Program-made: the position numbers and the translations under genes
Shown: piece by piece, positions 1 through 5,322 of the stretch
Layout of the letters: each line of letters starts with the position of its first letter
How positions within the stretch are numbered: position 1 is the stretch's first letter
The notes under the pieces: model-generated
Told to the model about the DNA's origin: nothing
The model's input: only the letters and a program-made list of their open reading frames with translations
Databases searched by the model: none
Source of the DNA: Christensenella sp. UBA1260
GTDB taxonomy: Bacteria; Bacillota; Clostridia; Christensenellales; CAG-917
Assembly: GCA_002308155.1 (NCBI GenBank)
Contig: DBVQ01000063.1
Coordinates: 1,902 to 7,223, forward strand
DNA length: 5,322 nucleotides
Direction of reading: 5' to 3'

Positions 1-860
1 CGATAGGAGCGGGAGTTGTCATAGTCAAACTCATCTCTTGCACGCTCGCGTGAAACGGATTGTCTGCGTGAGCCTTTGGATGGCTTGAAGAGCAAAAAGA
101 CGATGAGTGCCGCAGGGATGCAAATGCCGATGATGAGGATTATGCGCAGAGTCTTTGACGTGTTTGGCACAATATCGCCCGTCTTTGGCGTCTTTGCGAT
201 CTCTTCAAGAAGCTCCTCGCGCTCCGCCTCTGTGCGTGCCTGATATGGGATTTTGTCGTTGACAAACAAGGATTTGTCCACCATGCCGTACTTTGTGACA
301 CCTTCTTTTGTTGCGGAAACAAAAAACTCTTCGCCTGTTGCGTTGAAGCCGATAAATCTTATTGTATAGCCGTTTTCGTTGGTGATTGTTGACTCGCCAA
401 AACTCACTTGAACATTGTTAATAAGAGTCAAAAGCACGTCAGGGTACGGGTTTTCGTCCATCTTGAAAGTGACTGTTTGGACAGTCGTGCTCTCGTTGTA
501 TTCAACATACCATTTGCTTGTGTCAAGCCCCATATATGAGAAGGAATAGTAGTCAAAGTTGGCTGCCGCAATTCTTCTGTGCTCAACGTTTGTCAAAAAA
601 TAGCTCTCCGGAAGATAGAATATCACATTGTCTGTGTCAAGGTCTTTTACAACTATGCTCGTGCCGCCCGCATACGCGCTGTGTTCTAGGTCTGAAGGGG
701 CAATTTTGATGCAATCCGTTGTGACAACATCCACGTCTTCGCCATCCGCATAGGCGGTGAAAGCAGGAAGATATATCAAAAGTGCCATTGCGACAATAGC
801 TGCAAGCACAACGGAAATAATGACGTATAAAGCTGTTTTTGGAGCAACAGATTTTTTCAT
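1..860 (-). CDS. Predicted secreted/type I membrane protein, C-terminus cut by window edge
   Basis: I do not recognise a named family. The frame is open from ATG (860-858) to the left edge, giving 286 full codons (3-860) with no stop. The N-terminus has basic K2/K3, a hydrophobic core at about residues 10-31 and an AYA-D junction near residue 38, which suits signal peptidase I. Residues 39-235 form a soluble region rich in Thr, Asp, Tyr and Asn, probably beta-rich and extracytoplasmic. A Glu/Arg-rich stretch at about 209-223 precedes a second hydrophobic helix at about 238-258. A basic, Arg/Ser-rich tail follows (259 onward), as expected on the cytoplasmic side. This predicts a single-pass surface protein with a cleaved signal. 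The ATG is the first possible start in frame (an in-frame TAG lies just upstream), and the signal peptide begins there. No well-spaced ribosome site exists: AAAGGA ends 18 nt before the ATG. It is divergent from the phage operon, so it may be a flanking host gene or a phage cargo gene. Role unknown. Confidence 0.85.
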   Translation of the reverse strand, partial: MKKSVAPKTALYVIISVVLAAIVAMALLIYLPAFTAYADGEDVDVVTTDCIKIAPSDLEHSAYAGGTSIVVKDLDTDNVIFYLPESYFLTNVEHRRIAAANFDYYSFSYMGLDTSKWYVEYNESTTVQTVTFKMDENPYPDVLLTLINNVQVSFGESTITNENGYTIRFIGFNATGEEFFVSATKEGVTKYGMVDKSLFVNDKIPYQARTEAEREELLEEIAKTPKTGDIVPNTSKTLRIILIIGICIPAALIVFLLFKPSKGSRRQSVSRERARDEFDYDNSRSY

Positions 861-992
861 ATCTATATAATACTATAATCCTTTCCAAAAAAAAAGTATT
901 TATTGTATTTTGGTGGATTTTTTTTGTTTTTACCTCAAAAAAGTTGGCATAATTTTTTGAAAAATCGCCCGCCTAGGTCTTATGATTTTGTT
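861..992. promoter_or_regulatory. Divergent AT-rich intergenic region
   Basis: This 132-bp gap separates the minus-strand membrane protein gene from plus-strand terL. It is strongly AT-rich, with an A9 run near 887-895 and a T-rich stretch near 918-930. It should hold promoters for both directions. On the minus strand, TACAAT (complement of 902-907) and the overlapping TATAGT/TATTAT/TATATA sequences just upstream of the ATG at 860 are -10-like, but none has a convincing -35 partner. No GC-rich hairpin followed by a T run was found, so no terminator is called. No tRNA-like sequence or att-type repeat could be recognised. Confidence 0.6.
957..986 (+). promoter_or_regulatory. Candidate sigma70-type promoter for the packaging operon
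   Basis: TTGAAA at 957-962 matches five of six bases of the -35 consensus TTGACA. TATGAT at 981-986 matches five of six bases of the -10 consensus TATAAT. The spacer is 18 bp, and T-rich DNA lies upstream. The predicted transcription start falls at about 992-994, essentially on the terL ATG at 993, so the transcript would be leaderless or nearly so. The match is read directly from the sequence; activity is inferred. AT-rich DNA yields such matches by chance, so confidence is moderate. Confidence 0.42.
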
Positions 993-2432
993 ATGAAAGA
1001 CGGCGAAATTGTTGAAAAACTCCTACAAATTGAACGCGAACAGCATTTCCGCGACGGCGATGCTCTCAAAAACTACAATCGTTTTGTCGTGCACGAAAAG
1101 CAGATGGCTTTTCACAAATGCCCAAAGCGCAATAGGTGGGTGTTTGGCGGCAATCGCTCGGGCAAGACGGAGTGCGGCGCAGTGGAGAGCGTATGGATGG
1201 CGCTTGGCATACATCCTTATCGCAAGAATCGCGACAACGTGTTCGGCTGGGTGGTCAGTTTGACGCAACAGGTGCAACGCGACGTGGCGCAAGCTAAGAT
1301 ACTCAAATATCTTGCACCGAGATACATTGTTGACATCATAATGCGCGAGGGCAAAAAGTCCTCGCCCGAGTACGGCATAATTGACCATATCGTCGTGCGC
1401 AACGCCTTTGGCGGGCTGAGCAAAATTGGTTTCAAATCCTGTGACCAAGGGCGTGAAAAGTTTCAGGGCGCATCGCTTGATTTTGTTTGGTTTGACGAAG
1501 AGCCGCCCAAGGACGTCTATGACGAGTGCAAGATGCGCGTCTTTGACAAGGTGGGTGATATCTTTGGCACTATGACGCCGCTCAAAGGACTCACGTGGGT
1601 GTATGACGAGATAGAACTCAACTCTTTGGGTTCAAACGAGGTGTGGTGCGAATATATGGAGTGGGCAGACAACCCGTTTCTTGACAAGCACGAGATAGAT
1701 TTTATGACAAGCATTATGTCAGCGGATGAACAGAAGTCCAGACGCTACGGCAAGTTCTTTTCGGGCGAGGGACTTGTGTATCCGGAGTTTGACGCAAACG
1801 TGCACGTCATAGAGCCTTTCAGGGTGCCGAGAGAGTGGTACTCAAACATCTCAATAGACCCGGGGCTCAACAACCCGACGTCCTGCCACTTTTACGCCGT
1901 GGACTTTGACGGCACAATATACGTCGTTGCCGAGCACTATGCCGCGGGCAAATCAATTGACTATCACGTTGAAAAGATATTTGATATCGCCACTCGTCTT
2001 GACTGGCCAAAGGACTCAAAAGGCAGGCTGTATGCGCTCATAGACAGCGCCGCAAATCAGCGCACTTTGTCCAGCGAAAAGAGTGTGGCAGAGCTGTTTT
2101 CCGAAAAGGGCATATTGGTCAATACAAACGTAAACAAGGATTTATACAGCGGAATACAGCGAATAAAGTCTTTATTTTGTCAAAAACCGCCAAAACTATA
2201 CATTTTCAAAACCTGCACAAATCTTATTCGTGAAATCAAATCGTACTGGTGGGGCAAGAACGACCGTCCCAAAAAAGTGGACGACCACGCGCTGGACGAA
2301 CTCAGATATTTCGTCATGTCGCAACCTGCTCCATCCGTGCCAGTCAAAGAACCAAAGAGCGAGATATCGCTTGACAAGGAAAGACTACTCAGGAGCGTGA
2401 TAAGACAAAACAAATGGATGAACAAATTGTAA
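993..2432 (+). CDS. terL: Phage terminase large subunit (ATPase plus nuclease)
   Basis: This is the DNA-packaging motor: it hydrolyses ATP to pump phage DNA into the prohead through the portal and cuts the concatemer. Numbered from the ATG at 993 (479 residues), the ATPase domain shows a Q-motif-like segment around Q37, Walker A GGNRSGKT at 52-59, Walker B FVWFDEE at 164-170 with D168 and catalytic E169, and a coupling-motif-like GTMTP at 192-196. The nuclease domain (RNase H fold, Terminase_6C type) shows candidate metal-binding acids D289 in SIDPG, D351 in LIDSA, and D430/D431/D435 in the DDHALDELRY segment. Length is normal for the family. The frame extends upstream to a TTG at 903, but those 30 extra codons look non-coding and overlap the candidate promoter, so 993 is preferred. 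No good ribosome site precedes 993; the nearest AGG is 15 nt away. The stop overlaps the next gene by 19 bp. Confidence 0.96.
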   Translation: MKDGEIVEKLLQIEREQHFRDGDALKNYNRFVVHEKQMAFHKCPKRNRWVFGGNRSGKTECGAVESVWMALGIHPYRKNRDNVFGWVVSLTQQVQRDVAQAKILKYLAPRYIVDIIMREGKKSSPEYGIIDHIVVRNAFGGLSKIGFKSCDQGREKFQGASLDFVWFDEEPPKDVYDECKMRVFDKVGDIFGTMTPLKGLTWVYDEIELNSLGSNEVWCEYMEWADNPFLDKHEIDFMTSIMSADEQKSRRYGKFFSGEGLVYPEFDANVHVIEPFRVPREWYSNISIDPGLNNPTSCHFYAVDFDGTIYVVAEHYAAGKSIDYHVEKIFDIATRLDWPKDSKGRLYALIDSAANQRTLSSEKSVAELFSEKGILVNTNVNKDLYSGIQRIKSLFCQKPPKLYIFKTCTNLIREIKSYWWGKNDRPKKVDDHALDELRYFVMSQPAPSVPVKEPKSEISLDKERLLRSVIRQNKWMNKL

Positions 2433-2737
2433 AAGCCCTGCTCAAAAAGGCGATTGGCTATACATATGACGAGGTGCAGGAAGAATACACAATCACCGAT
2501 GATGGCGAGAGTGTCCTCACCAAAAAGAAGATTGTCAAAAAGCATTGCCCACCGGACAGTACGGCTTTAAAAGCGTATCTTGAACTCAGTCCCGACAAGT
2601 CCTATGAGGCTATGACGGATGAAGAACTTGAACAAGAGAAAATCCGCCTGCTCCAAGAACTCAAGAGGCAGGAAGAAAAACAGGATAAAAAGCAAAAACA
2701 AAAAACCAAATCAAAAGACGGCGAAAGTCGTCTTTAA
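2414..2737 (+). CDS. Small phage protein resembling the C-terminal part of a small terminase
   Basis: This 107-residue protein is probably a packaging-module component. The N-terminal half contains KALLKKAIGYTYDEV (residues 7-21), a charged beta-like segment ending in TKKKIVKKH (36-44), then PPDSTALKAYLE (46-57). The order ALGY-type motif, Lys-rich strand, then PPD-TALK resembles the region after the helix-turn-helix in many Firmicutes phage small terminase subunits. That recollection is not backed by a search. The C-terminal half has an acidic helix TDEELEQEKIRLLQELK (68-84), likely coiled coil, and a low-complexity Lys/Gln tail (85-101). No helix-turn-helix precedes these motifs, so it may not bind DNA as a classic TerS does. 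It starts inside terL, and its only purine-rich site, AGGAG at 2391-2395, is 18 nt away, so translation may be coupled to terL. Coding status is well supported by operon position and composition; the TerS role is tentative. Confidence 0.8.
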   Translation: MDEQIVKALLKKAIGYTYDEVQEEYTITDDGESVLTKKKIVKKHCPPDSTALKAYLELSPDKSYEAMTDEELEQEKIRLLQELKRQEEKQDKKQKQKTKSKDGESRL

Positions 2738-2741
2738 TTAT

Positions 2742-2746
2742 AGGAG
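2742..2746 (+). promoter_or_regulatory. Ribosome binding site of the portal gene
   Basis: AGGAG lies 6 nt before the ATG at 2753, within the 15-bp gap after the small protein. It is the best ribosome site in the window and fixes the portal start. Confidence 0.85.
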
Positions 2747-2752
2747 AAAAAT

Positions 2753-4633
2753 ATGTCAAAGTATGAAGACGAAATCGTGGCGCAAGTCGTTGCGGATTTC
2801 AAAAAGAGGCAGGAACAGCGTCGTCCAATCGAACTCAACTGGCGACTCAATATGAACTTTGTGCTCGGCAACCAATTTGCCGAGATTTCGCCAAAGGGAG
2901 ATATTACGGAAGTTGACAGACAGTATTTTTGGCAACAGAGAGAAGTCTACAATCACATCGCGCCGATTTTGGAGACGCGCCTTGCAAAACTCGCTCGCGT
3001 CAAGGCAAGACCAATCGTTCGTCCCGTGACGAGCGACGATTTGGACGTGGCTTCAGCATCGCTTGCGACAAAACTCATTGACGCCGTGTGCAAGGACAAC
3101 GAGTTCGCATCCTTGCTCGCGCAGGCAAATATGTGGAGCGAGATTACGGGCTCGGCATTTTTCAAGGTGGTGTGGGACAAGGACGCAGGCAAAGCGATAG
3201 ACCAAGCAAACGAAATCCGCGAGGGAGACGTCAAAATCTCTCTTTGCCCACCGTTTGAACTCTTTCCGGAAGACGTGTCAATTGCAGACATTGACAAGCA
3301 GTCGTCAATTATGCACGTCAAGGCACTCACCGTTGACGAGGTCAAAAAGATTTGGAACAAGGATGTCAAGGGCGGAGAAGTCAACGTGTTTACGTTTGAC
3401 AACACTCAGGTCGCGGGTGGACTCGGCTACACAGCGACTCTGCCAAAGATTGTCAGCGAAAAGCGTGAGGACAGCGTGACCGTCATTGAAAAGTATGAGA
3501 AGCCGACAAAGGAGCATCCAAACGGCAGACTCATCATCGTTGCGGGCGACAAACTTGTGTTTGACGGCGAACTTCCGTTTGTCAACGGCGAAGACAAGAC
3601 GAGGACATATCCTTTTGCAAGACAACAATGCCTTGAAAACCTTGCCAACTTCTTTGGCACATGCGTGGTTGAGCGCATAATCCCCGTGCAACGCGCCTAC
3701 AACGCGGTCAAAAACAGAAAGCACGAGTTTATGAACCGCATCGCACTCGGCGTGTTCGCGGTGGAAGACGGCTCTTGCGACACGGACAATTTGGAGGAGG
3801 AAGGCTTGCCACCGGGAAAGATTCTTGTGTACCGTCAAGGCAGCACTCCGCCTATGATGCTCGCCCCGGGGCAAATCCCCGCGGAGTTTTCACGCGAGGA
3901 AGAAAAGTTGTTGAACGAGTTTACTATGATAAGCGGCGTCAGCGAGGTGACAACCTATTCGCAAGTGCCGACCAACGTCGCATCGGGTACGGCAATCTCA
4001 CTCCTGCTTGAACAGGACGACACGAGAATATCTCTCACGGCAGACAGTTTGCGCGACTGCATAAAGCGCGTGGGCAAACACATATTGCGCCTATATCGTC
4101 AATTTGCAAAAGTGCCGAGAGTAAAGCGCATAGTCGGCGACAACGGCGAGGTTGAATTGGCATCCTTTTCGTCAGGCAACATTGAGAGTGAGGACATTGA
4201 TTTTGACACAATCAACGAGATTGAAGACACGCTCTCTGCAAGAAGAGCCATGGTCTATGATTTGTTGCGCATAGGCATCTTTGCCGATGAAGACGGCAAG
4301 TTGTCAAGTGCGACAAAGGCAAAATTGTTTGAGATTCTCGGCTTTGGCAATTGGGAGCACGGCAACGACTACAAGGAGAATCATCTCAAAAAGGCAAGAC
4401 GTGAAAACTTCGAGCTTGAAAAAGGCGACGTCGTGCCTGATGTCTATGATGCGCACGAGATACATATCGCGGAGCACGTCAAGTTGTTTGTATCGTCAAA
4501 GTGTGACAAGGACCAAAAACTCAAGGAGAGAGTTGCCGACCATATCAAAAAACACAAGGAACTTATGACTCTTGACGCAGGAGTGAAAGAGCTTGAAAGC
4601 AAGTTTGAAGGCGAGGTGCAAGATGAACGATAA
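2753..4633 (+). CDS. Phage portal protein, P22-like
   Basis: Portal proteins form the dodecameric ring at one capsid vertex through which TerL pumps DNA and to which the tail attaches. This 626-residue protein has the features I associate with P22-like portals of Firmicutes phages. Near the N-terminus, NWRLNMNFVLGNQF (29-42) is followed by a YFWQQREVYNHIAPILETRLAKL segment (58-80). A tryptophan-containing SEITGSAFFKVVWD (129-142) comes next, then CPPFELFPED (165-174). Further on are GTCVVERIIPVQRAYN (302-317) and the conserved core GVSEVTTYSQVP followed by SGTAISLLLEQDDTRIS (395-427), typical of the wing/stem region. The C-terminus is helical and charged, with HEIHIAEHVKLF (568-579) and a terminal Lys/Glu-rich helix. 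Length suits the family. The start is set by a well-placed AGGAG. Position after terL and before a scaffold-like gene is canonical. No frameshift or truncation is visible. Confidence 0.93.
   Translation: MSKYEDEIVAQVVADFKKRQEQRRPIELNWRLNMNFVLGNQFAEISPKGDITEVDRQYFWQQREVYNHIAPILETRLAKLARVKARPIVRPVTSDDLDVASASLATKLIDAVCKDNEFASLLAQANMWSEITGSAFFKVVWDKDAGKAIDQANEIREGDVKISLCPPFELFPEDVSIADIDKQSSIMHVKALTVDEVKKIWNKDVKGGEVNVFTFDNTQVAGGLGYTATLPKIVSEKREDSVTVIEKYEKPTKEHPNGRLIIVAGDKLVFDGELPFVNGEDKTRTYPFARQQCLENLANFFGTCVVERIIPVQRAYNAVKNRKHEFMNRIALGVFAVEDGSCDTDNLEEEGLPPGKILVYRQGSTPPMMLAPGQIPAEFSREEEKLLNEFTMISGVSEVTTYSQVPTNVASGTAISLLLEQDDTRISLTADSLRDCIKRVGKHILRLYRQFAKVPRVKRIVGDNGEVELASFSSGNIESEDIDFDTINEIEDTLSARRAMVYDLLRIGIFADEDGKLSSATKAKLFEILGFGNWEHGNDYKENHLKKARRENFELEKGDVVPDVYDAHEIHIAEHVKLFVSSKCDKDQKLKERVADHIKKHKELMTLDAGVKELESKFEGEVQDER
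4613..4616 (+). promoter_or_regulatory. Ribosome binding site of the scaffold-like gene, inside the portal gene
   Basis: GAGG lies 6 nt before the ATG at 4623, within the last codons of the portal gene. It supports this start and suggests translational coupling across the 11-bp overlap. Confidence 0.65.
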
Positions 4634-5322
4634 GGCAATTTTTGAAGACCCTGAATTGATGCTTGAAGAAAACATCTTTGACAATAGTAAATCACAAAAC
4701 GCGGTGTTTAGCGATGCAAATCCCGAAGATAAACAAGCTGTTGTGAAAATATTTGAACAGATAGAGATTGCTGCAGATGACAAAACTGCGGCAGATATTC
4801 CGCTTGACGAGAGCCAAAACGATGAGTCAAAAGACGACAAAGAAAACGGTCAAGAAGACAAGGCGGAAAACATTGAAGAAAACAAAAATAAACAAGAAAA
4901 AGAAGATCGTAAATACGGCAAGTTCAAAACCCCGGAGGAACTTTTGCACGCATACTGCGAACTTGAAAAAGAGTTTACAAGACGTTCTCAAAGGCTCAAA
5001 GAGCTTGAAAATGCAAGTCGTGAGCCCTTCAAAACGGATGAAGATTGGAAAGCCGCGGTGGACAATTTTTTTGAAGAAACCCCGTCCGCGAAAGTCTTTG
5101 CAAAGGACATTGCAAACGAGATTATCTCTCATCCTGAACTCAAACAAAACAAGAACTGTCTAAATATCGCACTCACTCGTGCGCTCGTTTCCAAGTTCCG
5201 TACACCCGAGCAAATGATGAACGACGGACAATTTTTGAAGGACTACGTACTCACGTCAAAGGCGGTGAAAGATGCTGTTATTGCCGAATACTTGCAGGGG
5301 CTTAAAGCAGGTGAGCCCCCAT
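4623..5322 (+). CDS. Probable capsid scaffolding-type protein, cut at the right edge
   Basis: The frame is open from ATG 4623 to the edge (233 full codons). Its position directly after the portal gene, where a scaffold normally precedes the major capsid gene, and its composition suggest a protein that guides prohead assembly and does not remain in the virion. The sequence shows an acidic N-terminal region (1-60), then a strongly Asp/Glu/Lys/Asn-rich disordered linker (61-97). A motif KYGKFKTPEELLHAYCELEK (98-117), continuing into EFTRRSQRLKELE (117-129), probably forms coiled coil. The following part is helical (136-233) and includes KAVKDAVIAEYLQGLK (213-228). The YGKFK...LL.AY..LE.EFT.RSQ.LKELE pattern is one I recall from Firmicutes phage proteins at this locus, mostly annotated hypothetical or scaffold. 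Identity rests on synteny and composition; no protease domain appears in the visible part. It overlaps the portal gene by 11 bp. Confidence 0.82.
   Translation, partial: MNDKAIFEDPELMLEENIFDNSKSQNAVFSDANPEDKQAVVKIFEQIEIAADDKTAADIPLDESQNDESKDDKENGQEDKAENIEENKNKQEKEDRKYGKFKTPEELLHAYCELEKEFTRRSQRLKELENASREPFKTDEDWKAAVDNFFEETPSAKVFAKDIANEIISHPELKQNKNCLNIALTRALVSKFRTPEQMMNDGQFLKDYVLTSKAVKDAVIAEYLQGLKAGEPP

Noticed and set aside
886..914. CCAAAA...TTTTGG inverted repeat in the intergenic gap as a terminator or operator
   Set aside because: Only 6 bp of AT-rich pairing with a long loop, easily produced by chance between A and T runs.
972..977. CCTAGG palindrome between the -35 and -10 elements as a repressor site
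   Set aside because: A single 6-bp palindrome without flanking dyad symmetry is too short to support an operator call.
903..992. N-terminal extension of TerL from TTG 903
   Set aside because: No ribosome site lies before it, the translated segment is Phe/Leu-rich from a poly-T tract, and it covers the candidate promoter. ATG 993 begins a normal terminase N-terminus.
1023..1448. 141-codon minus-strand frame inside terL
   Set aside because: It overlaps the Walker A coding region of an intact terminase and shows no recognisable protein features.
2619..2855. Plus-strand frame bridging the small gene and the portal start, with AAAAAAC at 2700-2706 as a possible frameshift site
   Set aside because: The A6C heptamer is in the wrong phase for -1 slippage in the small gene. 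The bridging frame is a +1 frame, its product is low-complexity, and the portal has its own ribosome site and start.
3305..3874. 189-codon open frame on the minus strand inside the portal gene
   Set aside because: Its codons align exactly with the portal codons on the opposite strand, which commonly gives long antisense frames when sense codons are purine-first and rich in GAC/AAC/GGC. It has no domain and no ribosome site worth noting, and the portal reading is convincing.
4768..5163. 131-codon plus-strand frame rich in Lys/Thr
   Set aside because: It is the shifted reading of the Glu/Asp/Lys-rich linker of the scaffold-like gene; the Lys/Thr repeats are a by-product of GAA/AAA/GAC codons.

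Overview
The window is the start of a tailed-phage head and packaging module (Caudoviricetes type), read left to right, beside one divergent gene for a membrane-anchored surface protein. No ribosomal gene or other taxonomic marker is present, so the host is inferred. The standard genetic code fits, with TAA stops on all three complete genes. Ribosome sites of AGGAG/GAGG type, moderate GC in genes with AT-rich gaps, and protein features familiar from Firmicutes phages suggest a phage or prophage of an uncultured Clostridia-like bacterium. This assignment is weak.

Layout: (1) Bases 1-860, minus strand, carry a secreted or type I membrane protein whose C-terminus runs off the left edge. (2) Bases 861-992 are a 132-bp AT-rich divergent gap holding a plausible sigma70-type promoter for the phage genes. 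(3) Bases 993-2432, plus strand, encode a complete terminase large subunit with ATPase and nuclease motifs intact. (4) Bases 2414-2737 encode a 107-residue small protein that overlaps terL and looks like the C-terminal half of a small terminase. (5) Bases 2753-4633 encode a complete P22-like portal protein. (6) Bases 4623-5322 encode a scaffold-like protein running off the right edge; a major capsid gene would be expected next.

The four plus-strand genes are tightly packed (19-bp overlap, 15-bp gap, 11-bp overlap) and probably form one late operon. TerL would cut DNA and drive it through the portal ring, and the scaffold-like protein would organise capsid assembly around that portal. All reading frames are intact, so there is no sign of decay inside the window. 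The part most worth a second look is the left side. A host-like surface protein gene lies back to back with terL, where a conventional small terminase, HNH or regulatory gene would normally be expected. No CRISPR array, tRNA, IS element or clearly undescribed defence system is visible.
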